Below, piece after piece: positions 10,025 through 17,207 of a DNA stretch of 64,000 nt. Position 1 is the first letter of the stretch; each line of letters starts with the position of its first letter. The DNA comes from an uncultured Clostridia bacterium (GTDB lineage: Bacteria > Bacillota > Clostridia > Christensenellales > DTU072), in assembly GCA_946621465.1 (NCBI GenBank), contig CAMOOO010000008.1, positions 1-64,000 of the forward strand. Reading direction: 5' to 3'. A program made the position numbers and the translations under genes. The notes under the pieces were generated by a model. That model was not told the DNA's origin, searched no databases, and saw nothing but the letters and a program-made list of their open reading frames with translations.

Positions 10025-11101
10025 TCATTCCGTTATTTGTTCCAAAATTTGCGACATCATTTTGTCCCGTTTCATGTATTGTAATCTCTTTTCTTCGGAA
10101 GTAAAGATATAAATCTGACCGGCTTTTCCGCCCGTTTTCAGATCGTCGCTGACTTCGTCGTGAAAAGTCCCGCGCATAAATAGTTCTTCCGTTCCGATCA
10201 GTTCAAAGTCATGAAATCCGCGTCGTACGCCCGGAGTCACCTGCATCTTTCCGTATTTATCGGTGTCGTATTTACGCGCGTTATACACGCCGGCGTCGAT
10301 CTTTCCGTTGGACTGTAAAAGGTATTTACCCGTCCACTCCGTTCTTTTGGAGAAAATTTCACACAGGCGGTCGTTTGCTTTGTCATAGATCGCCGCAAAG
10401 TTATTGCCGGTAAAAAACACCTGCGAAAAATGCTCTTTATCAAAGATCTGATCTATTTTGATCGTGCCGATCCTGAGATAGCTTTTGTCGTTGGGGATCA
10501 TGTGCAGATGGAATAAATAGGGATATTTACTCAAATTAAGCTTACCGTTTTTCTCCATCCACTCCTTTTCTTCGGCAGCGGCTTTAACGCTGCTGCTGCC
10601 GCGTATCCAACCGGCATAGAGATTGTCGTCCTCTTTTATGCACTGAATGAGGAAGGTGGTCACCGCCCTCATTATTTGTTTGTAATTTTCCGCCCTCTCG
10701 GCTAAGATATCCTTCCCAAACTGCACCTGCTCGATCTCGTCCTTTGTCAGAGTACCGAAAGCGGCAGGGTCGTTAAACCGCGCTTCCAACTGACACCAGT
10801 CGGCGGTTTTGAGCGCGAGGGTCGGAATGCTCCTCTCACAGGCGTACTCGTACTCCTTTTGCGTCCAACTTTTGCCGTCGGAATCCCGGGACCCGAAACG
10901 GTTACCCAGTATCAGAATGACGAAGTCGGAGTCGTCGATCCTCTTTTTTATATCCTCGAAGCGTCCGGTATCCGACACGGCGAAATGTTCCATGCAGATG
11001 GGCAGAACGTCCAGATCGAGCATCGTTTCTATGACGCAATCCCGTTCGTCAATCAACTCCGAATAGACGGAGGAAATAAAAGCAGTATAGATTTTTTTCA
11101 T
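10025..11101 (-). CDS. DUF4062 (TIR-like fold) protein
   Basis: A 358-residue cytoplasmic protein. The first 100 residues are a DUF4062 domain: start KKIYTAFISSVYSELIDERD, then FEDIKKRIDDSDFVILILGNRFGS and WTQKEYEYA, the three hallmark blocks. DUF4062 is related to TIR/SEFIR-like folds and often heads multidomain signalling or defence proteins (family knowledge). Residues 180-358 are not recognised; they are beta-rich with aromatic residues (YPYLFHLHMIPNDKSYLRIG) and could be a sensor or effector. No NACHT, TPR or nuclease motif follows. It is the first gene of a two-gene operon with the phosphatase at 9259-10017 and has its own promoter. Function unknown. Confidence 0.8.
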   Translation of the reverse strand: MKKIYTAFISSVYSELIDERDCVIETMLDLDVLPICMEHFAVSDTGRFEDIKKRIDDSDFVILILGNRFGSRDSDGKSWTQKEYEYACERSIPTLALKTADWCQLEARFNDPAAFGTLTKDEIEQVQFGKDILAERAENYKQIMRAVTTFLIQCIKEDDNLYAGWIRGSSSVKAAAEEKEWMEKNGKLNLSKYPYLFHLHMIPNDKSYLRIGTIKIDQIFDKEHFSQVFFTGNNFAAIYDKANDRLCEIFSKRTEWTGKYLLQSNGKIDAGVYNARKYDTDKYGKMQVTPGVRRGFHDFELIGTEELFMRGTFHDEVSDDLKTGGKAGQIYIFTSEEKRLQYMKRDKMMSQILEQITE

Positions 11102-11132
11102 CGATGCGCTCCCTTTTTAGGTAGGTACAAAT

Positions 11133-11161
11133 AGTATAACATATTTCTGAATTTCTTTCAA
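11133..11161 (-). promoter_or_regulatory. Sigma-A promoter of the DUF4062-phosphatase operon
   Basis: TTGAAA (11156-11161) and TATACT (11133-11138) with a 17-base spacer, about 25 bases upstream of the DUF4062 start. An AAGGGAG ribosome site lies between. Confidence 0.75.
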
Positions 11162-11169
11162 CATTAAAC

Positions 11170-11185
11170 CCTGAGAACAATCAGG
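11170..11185 (-). terminator. Weak hairpin after the HEWGH protein gene
   Basis: A 5-bp stem (11170-11174 with 11181-11185) followed on the minus strand by GTTT. It is short and has a poor U-run, so the call is tentative. Confidence 0.3.
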
Positions 11186-11213
11186 AATGACCTTTTCTCT
11201 CCTTTTATTCTTC

Positions 11214-11624
11214 CTATTCCCCCAGTTTCGCGCACTTATTCGCCCATTTTTCGGTATAAAAGAGGAAATAACTGACGTTATTTTTCTCCCGGTATTTCCG
11301 GAAGCAGTTGCACCAGATCATACTGGGGAATGCAATGAGTGGCATATACAACGGTCCAAGCAGAAGGGACTGCCGGGTATGTCCCCACTCGTGTCGCTTG
11401 GTATACTCGTCGTTTATCGCCTTCGGGTGCAAAAAGAAAAACAGTCCCACCGATAAACTCCCCGACTTGTTGGGCAATTCGCAGACGATGGAATCGTTAT
11501 AGATAAAAGGCTTTTTCCTTTTCACAATCACGCACCAAAGGAGCAATAACAACCCTACGAAAGTCTGCACGCACCCCCAGGTGCATTGCAAAAGAACGTT
11601 CAGAACTATCTTAAAAGTTTTCAT
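11214..11624 (-). CDS. Small membrane protein with HEWGH zinc-peptidase-like motif
   Basis: A 136-residue protein with a hydrophobic helix at about residues 8-34, a polar stretch, then KRHEWGHTRQSLLLGPLY followed by a second hydrophobic segment. HEWGH matches the HExxH zinc-binding pattern and similar 'HEWGH' short proteins are widespread in gut bacteria without an assigned job (family memory, moderate certainty). A C-terminal YTEKWANKCAKLG segment may supply a third ligand, but that is a guess. The promoter's -10 box ends 9 bases before the ATG and there is no Shine-Dalgarno site, so the mRNA may be leaderless. Confidence 0.75.
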   Translation of the reverse strand: MKTFKIVLNVLLQCTWGCVQTFVGLLLLLWCVIVKRKKPFIYNDSIVCELPNKSGSLSVGLFFFLHPKAINDEYTKRHEWGHTRQSLLLGPLYMPLIAFPSMIWCNCFRKYREKNNVSYFLFYTEKWANKCAKLGE

Positions 11625-11633
11625 GACTATTTT

Positions 11634-11662
11634 ATGATACTAAATATTCTAATAATTGTAAA
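11634..11662 (-). promoter_or_regulatory. Promoter placing the start site at the ATG of the HEWGH gene
   Basis: TTTACA (11657-11662), 17-base spacer, TATCAT (11634-11639). The spacing from the -10 box to the ATG is 9 bases (AAAATAGTC), which leaves almost no 5' leader. Confidence 0.6.
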
Positions 11663-11741
11663 GTGAGCGACTATATATTAAGTGTTCAACAACAATTTTA
11701 TTAAAATGTATAATATTTATCGTCTTTTCTGCTATTATTTA

Positions 11742-11853
11742 TTTAAAGTGTCGAGATGAGGCGCATTTTCTTCATAATCGAGAGGCGCGTGTACTGTCGT
11801 ACTCGCCCGAGCGACTATGAAAAAGGGTTCGGAATACATCCGAACCCGTAAAG
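11742..11853. repeat. Tandem structured element, copy 1
   Basis: A 112-bp element, repeated at 11901-12012 with about 87-90% identity by eye. It contains two nested hairpins: an outer stem TTCATAATCG / CGACTATGAA enclosing a GC-rich GAGGCGCG...CTCGCC region, and a separate 9-bp stem GGGTTCGGA / TCCGAACCC with a 5-base loop. On the minus strand the latter is followed by TTTTT and looks like an intrinsic terminator for the GGGtGRT gene upstream. Coding potential is absent. Confidence 0.8.
11828..11850 (-). terminator. Distal terminator of the GGGtGRT operon
   Basis: A perfect 9-bp stem with loop TGTAT followed by TTTTT on the minus strand, inside copy 1 of the tandem element. It is the second of two nearly identical terminators 159 bp apart. 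Confidence 0.8.
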
Positions 11854-11900
11854 TTGTTTCCATTCAAATACACAATATTTTTCATACTTTCTACTGTTTT

Positions 11901-12012
11901 TTTAAAGCGACGAGATGGGGTGTATTTTCTTCGTAATCGTGAGGCGCGTGTACTGTCGTACTCGCCCGAGCGACTACGAAAAAGGGTTCGGAATATATCC
12001 GAACCCGTAAAG
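11901..12012. repeat. Tandem structured element, copy 2
   Basis: Second copy of the element. Its outer stem reads TTCGTAATCG / CGACTACGAA: compared with copy 1 an A-T pair has become G-C on both arms, a compensatory change that supports an RNA stem. The terminator stem is unchanged while its loop differs by one base. It starts 24 bases downstream of the GGGtGRT stop codon as read on the minus strand. Confidence 0.8.
11987..12009 (-). terminator. Proximal terminator of the GGGtGRT operon
   Basis: GGGTTCGGA / TCCGAACCC stem with a 5-base loop and TTTTT on the minus strand, about 28 bases past the stop codon of the gene ending at 12037. Confidence 0.85.
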
Positions 12013-12036
12013 ACGACCCATATCGGCGCTTTAAAA

Positions 12037-13035
12037 TTAGTTCATGCCTTCTTCAACGGCTACTGCACAGTTGACGGTGGCACCGACCATCGGGTTATTA
12101 CCCATACCGATCAGACCCATCATCTCAACGTGCGCCGGTACGGAGGAAGACCCTGCGAACTGCGCGTCGCTGTGCATACGACCCATGGTGTCGGTCATAC
12201 CGTAAGAAGCGGGACCTGCCGCCATGTTGTCCGGGTGGAGGGTTCTGCCCGTGCCGCCGCCGGATGCAACGGAGAAATAGGTTTTACCGTGTTCGAGCGC
12301 CCATTTTTTGTAGGTACCGGAAACGGGATGTTGGAAACGGGTGGGGTTGGTAGAGTTACCGGTGATACCTGCGTCCACTTCCTCTTTGATCATGATAGCG
12401 ACGCCTTCGTTAACGTCGTCTGCGCCGTAGCAGCGTACTTTGGCGCGTTCGCCGTTGCTGTACGCCGTTTCTTTAACAATAGTCAATTCATCATTAAATT
12501 GATCGTATTTGGTCTGCACGTAGGTGAAACCATTGATACGGCTGATAATAAAAGCGGCGTCCTTTCCGAGACCGTTGAGGATAACGCGGAGAGGTTCTTT
12601 ACGAACTTTGTTCGCGCTACGAGCGATACCGATAGCGCCTTCTGCCGCAGCGAAAGACTCATGACCGGCGACGAAAGCAAAGCACTTGGTTTCTTCGCGG
12701 AGAAGTTTAGCTGCGAGGTTGCCGTGGCCCTGACCTACTTTACGGTTTTCGGCAACGGAACCGGGAACGCAGAAAGCCTGGAGACCGATACCGATAGCTT
12801 CGGCAGCGTCGGCAGCTTTTTTGCAACCCTTTTTGATTGCGATAGCACAACCTAAAGTATAAGCCCAAACGGCGTTATCGAAGCAGATGTTTTGGACTCC
12901 ACGGACGATTTTATCGGGGTCTACACCTTTGGAAAGGCAAATTTCACGAGCCTCTTCCAGGTCTTTGATTCCATATTCTTTTAAGCAAGCATTGATTTTA
13001 TTGATCCTGCTCTCATAACCTTCAAACGTAACCAT
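12037..13035 (-). CDS. GGGtGRT family protein
   Basis: This 332-residue protein carries the motif SGGGTGRTLHPDN that gives the uncharacterised GGGtGRT family its name. Other conserved-looking blocks are GHESFAAAEGAIGIAR and the Gly-rich C-terminal part. It is predicted to be cytoplasmic. The gene follows the IscU-like gene by 11 bases with a GGAGGT site, and this pairing is, to my knowledge, common in anaerobic Firmicutes. A link to iron-sulfur cluster or redox metabolism is inferred only from that pairing. Terminated by two tandem hairpins. Confidence 0.9.
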   Translation of the reverse strand: MVTFEGYESRINKINACLKEYGIKDLEEAREICLSKGVDPDKIVRGVQNICFDNAVWAYTLGCAIAIKKGCKKAADAAEAIGIGLQAFCVPGSVAENRKVGQGHGNLAAKLLREETKCFAFVAGHESFAAAEGAIGIARSANKVRKEPLRVILNGLGKDAAFIISRINGFTYVQTKYDQFNDELTIVKETAYSNGERAKVRCYGADDVNEGVAIMIKEEVDAGITGNSTNPTRFQHPVSGTYKKWALEHGKTYFSVASGGGTGRTLHPDNMAAGPASYGMTDTMGRMHSDAQFAGSSSVPAHVEMMGLIGMGNNPMVGATVNCAVAVEEGMN

Positions 13036-13046
13036 GATTTACCTCC

Positions 13047-13742
13047 TTAGTCCTGTCTGGGATTGATGTATTTGGCGGCATCGGCAAAACGACCGTAGGT
13101 TCCGGTGAATTTTTTGAGTGCCTCTGCGGGATCCATACCCTTTTGGGTGATGGCTTCCATCATCTGTCCGAGACGGACGAACTCATAACCGATGACCTCG
13201 CCCTCTTCGTCCAAAGCCAATTTGGTGACGTAACCTTCTGCCATTTCCAGATAACGTACGCCCTTTGCTTTGGTGGAGTACATGGTACCGATCTGACTGC
13301 GGAGACCCTTTCCGAGGTCCTCCAGACCTGCGCCGATCTTCAGACCATCGTCGCTGAAAGCAGACTGAGAACGGCCGTATACGATTTGCAAAAACAGTTC
13401 TCTCATAGCGGTGTTGATAGCGTCGCAAACGAGGTCGGTGTTGAGCGCTTCGAGGATGGTTTTGCCGGGCAGGATTTCAGCAGCCATAGCAGCCGAGTGA
13501 GTCATACCGGAGCAACCGAGGGTCTCGACGAGAGCTTCTTCGATGATACCGTTTTTGACGTTAAGAGTCAGTTTGCAAGCACCCTGTTGGGGAGCGCACC
13601 AACCTACGCCGTGAGTAAAACCGCTGATGTCGGCGATTTCTTTGGATTGCACCCATTTCCCTTCTTCCGGGATAGGCGCGGGACCATGGTCTGGACCTTT
13701 TTTGACACAAACCATGCTATCTACTTTTGAAGTATATTGCAC
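13047..13742 (-). CDS. IscU/NifU-like iron-sulfur scaffold protein
   Basis: A protein of about 231 residues with an IscU/NifU-N-like domain: conserved cysteines in GWCAPQQGAC, ETLGCSGMTHSAAMAAE and DLVCDAINTAM would be cluster ligands. The C-terminal 80 residues (from LRSQIGTMYSTKAKG) are specific to the version found next to GGGtGRT proteins. The frame is open further upstream, but a GTG at 13740-13742 has ACGGAGGT nine bases before it and lies after the promoter, so it is chosen; an internal ATG nine codons on is the alternative. No cysteine desulfurase is nearby. Confidence 0.87.
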   Translation of the reverse strand: MQYTSKVDSMVCVKKGPDHGPAPIPEEGKWVQSKEIADISGFTHGVGWCAPQQGACKLTLNVKNGIIEEALVETLGCSGMTHSAAMAAEILPGKTILEALNTDLVCDAINTAMRELFLQIVYGRSQSAFSDDGLKIGAGLEDLGKGLRSQIGTMYSTKAKGVRYLEMAEGYVTKLALDEEGEVIGYEFVRLGQMMEAITQKGMDPAEALKKFTGTYGRFADAAKYINPRQD

Positions 13743-13775
13743 TTTGTAAAAACCTCCGTAAAAGAATTCTGATCT

Positions 13776-13805
13776 ATTATACCATATAGCGTAGCATAAT
13801 GGCAA
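13776..13805 (-). promoter_or_regulatory. Sigma-A promoter of the IscU-like / GGGtGRT operon
   Basis: TTGCCA (13800-13805), 18-base spacer, TATAAT (13776-13781), about 33 bases before the GTG start. Confidence 0.75.
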
Positions 13806-13848
13806 TAATATAGCAAAAATTTTTTATTTTGCTTATCCGAAAAAGCAC

Positions 13849-13886
13849 AAAAAAACGACCCTGCGTTATTACAGAGCCGTTTTGTC
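13849..13886 (-). terminator. Terminator of the uL15-like membrane protein gene
   Basis: An imperfect stem with two G-T pairs (CGGCTCTG with CAGGGTCG, 8-9 bp, 8-base loop) followed by a run of seven T on the minus strand, 20 bases past the stop at 13907. Confidence 0.75.
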
Positions 13887-13906
13887 TGTTACCGGAAAAA
13901 ATAATT

Positions 13907-15388
13907 TTATTTTTGAGAAGTTATGACCGTACCTCCGGTGAGGATGATCATTTTGATCGCCGGGACGGAATAGTCGTCCAAGTCGACGATAAGGGACTTG
14001 GTCAGCTTTCCGCGAGCGAGAACTTTACAATAGGTCATGCTCTTGTCCACGCCGGGAATACGTTTTTTGATCTCGTCCAGAGTGACCTTTTCGCCGGCGG
14101 TAAAGTACTGATCCAGCAAGTCGACGTTGATAGAACCTTTCTTCTTTCTGTCAACGATACGTTCGGTTGCCACCGTCAGCGATTTTGCATCGCCGTCCGA
14201 AAGCAGGGAGCCGACCTCGGATGCCTGAACGGACTCTCTAACGGCAAACGTCGGTCTGTACACGTACGGTTCGGCAATAAACTCGGGATCGATGGAAATG
14301 GCGATGGAATCGTCGAGCATCTTAAAGATCTCCGCCTCGGTGTAGCTGTTGTCAACGATGACGCTGTACCACTCGCCGCGTCTGGGGAAGGCACTGCGTT
14401 TTACGCCCTTATGCTTTTCGGCGATGACTTTGTAGTGTTGTTTGGTCGTCTTTAAGAGAATAAGGACGCCGCCGGTTGCGTTTTGATAGATATAGACGAA
14501 GCAGACCTTTTTGCCGTCAACAATGATGTAGTGGGTATCCGCCATGGGCAGACGATCGTTCTTGGTACGATTGGGACGATTATTGAGGACGACTTTGTCG
14601 GCGTATTTTTCATTGAGATAATTGACGATGGAGAGTTTGGTGACGACGCTCTGATCGACGAGGGCATCCATAATGGAGAAGCTCTCGCTGAGGGAAACGC
14701 CACTTTCGTCGATTGCGCTCTCTTCCGCCGGCGGAATGACTTCTACCGGAGTGGTCGAGGCAACGACCTCGGAAACAATCTCTCTGGTCGATTGTTTTTT
14801 ATTCTTAAATACTTTTGCCTTGACAGCTTTAGCGCAAGCTACGGTCTTTTCCTTAATTTTCTTGCAGCAAGCGACCGTCTTTTCTTTAACTTTCTTAAAG
14901 AACGGAGCGGTCTTTTCTTTGACCTTCTTGCAGCAAGCTACCGTCTTTTCCTTTACTTTCTTAAAGAACGGAGCGGTTTTTGCCTTAATCTTTGCAAAGA
15001 AAGGTGCGGTTTTAGCTTTGATCTTAGCAAAGAAAGGATCGGTTTTTGCCTTGATCTTGGCAAAGAACGGTGCGGTCTTTTCTTTGATCTTCTTGCACAG
15101 AGCCGCCAGTTGTTTACGCAACGAACAGAACAGGAAATACCCGAACAGGACGTCCAGCAGAAGCAGCGCTATGGCAATGAAAATCCAGCAGATGGGACAG
15201 GCGAAGAACGCCATAATCATTACTATCAAGAAAAACACGGTAGAACCTGCGCAGACAACCCAGTTGATATCCTTATGCTTCTTGTAAACCATCCAGTAGC
15301 ACAAGAAAGCCAAATACACAAGAATAATCGTGAGGTATCCCCAATGCACGTTGCAGGCAGCTATCGATCCGCCAATCAGACTATTCAT
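13907..15388 (-). CDS. Membrane protein with Lys-rich 11-residue repeats and uL15-like C-terminus
   Basis: A 493-residue protein of unknown function. Three hydrophobic helices lie in residues 15-90. Residues 95-205 are about ten copies of an 11-residue repeat of the type KIKAKTAPFFA / KVKEKTVACCK, encoded by near-identical 33-bp units. After an acidic linker, residues about 245-370 (LSIVNYLNEKYADK ... KKVCFVYIY ... PRRGEWYSVIVDNSYTEAEI) resemble the MmcQ/YjbR-type DNA-binding fold. The last 60 residues (VTLDEIKKRIPGVDKSMTYC, KVLARGKLTKSLIVDLDDYS, AIKMIILTGG) closely recall the C-terminal half of ribosomal protein uL15. It is not the ribosomal protein itself. SD AAAGGAG precedes the ATG. Confidence 0.72.
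   Translation of the reverse strand: MNSLIGGSIAACNVHWGYLTIILVYLAFLCYWMVYKKHKDINWVVCAGSTVFFLIVMIMAFFACPICWIFIAIALLLLDVLFGYFLFCSLRKQLAALCKKIKEKTAPFFAKIKAKTDPFFAKIKAKTAPFFAKIKAKTAPFFKKVKEKTVACCKKVKEKTAPFFKKVKEKTVACCKKIKEKTVACAKAVKAKVFKNKKQSTREIVSEVVASTTPVEVIPPAEESAIDESGVSLSESFSIMDALVDQSVVTKLSIVNYLNEKYADKVVLNNRPNRTKNDRLPMADTHYIIVDGKKVCFVYIYQNATGGVLILLKTTKQHYKVIAEKHKGVKRSAFPRRGEWYSVIVDNSYTEAEIFKMLDDSIAISIDPEFIAEPYVYRPTFAVRESVQASEVGSLLSDGDAKSLTVATERIVDRKKKGSINVDLLDQYFTAGEKVTLDEIKKRIPGVDKSMTYCKVLARGKLTKSLIVDLDDYSVPAIKMIILTGGTVITSQK
14810..15110 (-). repeat. 33-bp coding repeats (11-residue Lys-rich units)
   Basis: About ten 33-bp units encode KI/VK-A/E-KT followed by APFFA/K or VACCK. Neighbouring units are almost identical in DNA (for example AAAGAAAGGTGCGG TTTTAG at 14998-15017), which points to recent expansion by slippage or unequal recombination. 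The array is coding, has no spacers and is not a CRISPR. Confidence 0.85.
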
Positions 15389-15708
15389 TATACAAACGCT
15401 CCTTTTTTATTTATTTCTAAATAAATACTTATAGTATATCATATGAATGAATAAAAAGATACTGTTTTAAATACATTTTTTCGTTATTTTTTATTTGCTT
15501 CGCGTTAAATATCGCCCTTTCTCCCCCGTCATGCAAAAAAATCGCTTTTTAAATATAAATAATGCGTTTGTTCGCCAAAGTCAGCCGGTAAAATTCCTTT
15601 CTCTCTATCCTTATTATATATATAGTAAGCCAGCTCAATCGACAGAAAAAAAGCGCAGCGGATTGGTTCCGCTACGCTTTTTGTACTTTACTTATACCGT
15701 TTTTATAT
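15389..15708. other. 320-bp intergenic region
   Basis: It contains the AT-rich upstream region of the uL15-like gene (a TATACT -10 box at about 15434-15439 with a poor -35), a featureless AT-rich part, and at the right end the terminator of the membrane-protein operon. No open frame with a ribosome site was seen. Confidence 0.6.
15652..15678 (-). terminator. Terminator of the two-gene membrane-protein operon
   Basis: Stem AGCG-AGCGGA / TCCGCT-CGCT with one mismatch and a 5-base loop, with A-run and T-run on its two sides, so it can work in both directions. It is 31 bases beyond the stop at 15709. Confidence 0.85.
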
Positions 15709-17196
15709 TTAGATCAAATCGTCGCTTTTGTTAAGACCGCCCGATTCTTTAATGGCGCGAACCAAAGCATCCTGCATATTGTTGAGCTTTTTCTGTTCCT
15801 TGGTCTCCATGAAATTAGTGGCGACGGGAACGGATTTCTTGTTGTAGCGACGGGCTTTCGGCTGTTTGCTGGCTTGGAAATAGAGGTCGGCTTTGCGCTT
15901 GGCTTCGTCTGCGAACATACCGCGCATACATCCGTCGAGGAGCATCATAAGAGCGATCCAAGCGGAAGCGTAGATAAACCAGGTACGGACGCTGAGGAGC
16001 ATGACGATCGCATACAGCAGACCGTTACTGTTGAGCCATGCCATCTTCATATAGTCGAGAGCAGCGCGGCCTTGCAGTTCTTTGCTTTGGCGCGACATAA
16101 CGATACCTTGTTCGGTGTCGGCAGGAACCAATGCGAGGTTGCCGGAATCAAAGTCGAAGTCAACGTAAACTTCGCTTCCCAGTACTCTTTCGTCAGCAAC
16201 GAGCAGAGTCAGCGTCATCGGCACCGATTCGACGATGTCGTCGACCAAGCCCAAAACCAGTTCGGTGAAGTCTTCACGGTAGTCTTCTTCCACCATGCCG
16301 CCTACTCCGTCGACAAGAGCGCCTTTCAAACCGGAGCCGAGGGAGAACTCCTGGTTCTCTCCGAGCATATCCAGAACGGTCCAGGAAAGCGGTTTAAGGG
16401 TGATACCGTAGGTATTCTCGTCGTAGACGGCAAGCAGGACTTCGTCGATGACGATATTGCCCTCTTCGTCCTCGTGATAGGTGACGGTGGGGGAATCTAG
16501 CTTGTCAATATCGTCGGGATCGACGGTACGCTTATCGAGGAGCAAGTGCAGTAAGCACGGAATGGTCATACGGCTGCCGGTAGCAAACCCGATCCACGGA
16601 TCGGAGAAGGATGCGTAACCGTTGGCGTTGATGGATTGATACTGGATGGCGATGAGTTCGTTAATGGTGTGATAATATTCGTTATCCTCCAATTCCGGAA
16701 TCTCGGCATCCACGCTGATGGATTGATAATACTCCGTCGCCTCTTTTTCGTCCATGCCGTCCGGCGTCGGGAGAATTTTGGCCATGACGCTCATTTTAAT
16801 GAAGTCGTTCAGAAGGCTTGCGTTCACGTCCGCCCTTTCCTTCCAGCTGTTTTCCGCCAGATCTTCATAATAGATGGTGCCGGAAGTAGCGTCGGAAATG
16901 ACGTCGGGAAGGTATCTGTCGCAGGCGACCCACATTCCGCCGAGTGTCAGAATGGGGATCATGCAGACGATAACCGTCTGGCAGAGCTTGGACTTTTTGG
17001 ACTTTTTCCTGGTCACGATGAGATACACGACGTAGAATATCAACATCATGACGACGGGGACAGCCACCCCGATCAAGGTGAAATAGGAGTAGTTTTTGTA
17101 CTGATCTTTAATGATCTCGAGATCTGCCCAAAGGACGAGGGCGATCAATACGGGATAGGAGAGCAAATGGAATAATACGCGAAATACTGTTTTCAT
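15709..17196 (-). CDS. Membrane protein with large outside domain, second gene of pair
   Basis: A 495-residue protein I do not recognise. Hydrophobic helices at about 5-25, 37-60 and 71-92 are followed by an extracytoplasmic domain of some 300 residues, then a hydrophobic stretch near 397-430 and a basic cytoplasmic tail ending LNKSDDLI. The arrangement (three helices, outside domain, C-terminal helix) is the same as in the gene just upstream, suggesting they form a heteromeric complex or arose by duplication. The AGGAGG ribosome site overlaps the stop codon of the upstream gene, so translation is probably coupled. No enzymatic motif is visible. Confidence 0.75.
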   Translation of the reverse strand: MKTVFRVLFHLLSYPVLIALVLWADLEIIKDQYKNYSYFTLIGVAVPVVMMLIFYVVYLIVTRKKSKKSKLCQTVIVCMIPILTLGGMWVACDRYLPDVISDATSGTIYYEDLAENSWKERADVNASLLNDFIKMSVMAKILPTPDGMDEKEATEYYQSISVDAEIPELEDNEYYHTINELIAIQYQSINANGYASFSDPWIGFATGSRMTIPCLLHLLLDKRTVDPDDIDKLDSPTVTYHEDEEGNIVIDEVLLAVYDENTYGITLKPLSWTVLDMLGENQEFSLGSGLKGALVDGVGGMVEEDYREDFTELVLGLVDDIVESVPMTLTLLVADERVLGSEVYVDFDFDSGNLALVPADTEQGIVMSRQSKELQGRAALDYMKMAWLNSNGLLYAIVMLLSVRTWFIYASAWIALMMLLDGCMRGMFADEAKRKADLYFQASKQPKARRYNKKSVPVATNFMETKEQKKLNNMQDALVRAIKESGGLNKSDDLI

Positions 17197-17207
17197 AATT
17201 CTACCTC

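Larger units (their letters stand above)
11625..12036. other. 412-bp intergenic region
   Basis: No gene was found. It holds the promoter of the HEWGH gene at its left end, then an AT-rich stretch at 11663-11741, then the two 112-bp structured elements and their terminators, and ends at the stop of the GGGtGRT gene. Confidence 0.7.

Noticed and set aside
11828..12009. GGGTTCGGA motifs as tRNA T-arms
   Set aside because: They are symmetric 9-bp stems with T-runs; no acceptor, D-arm or anticodon arm can be drawn.
14810..15110. Possible CRISPR-like array
   Set aside because: Repeat units of 33 bp abut with no spacers and code for an 11-residue protein repeat in frame.
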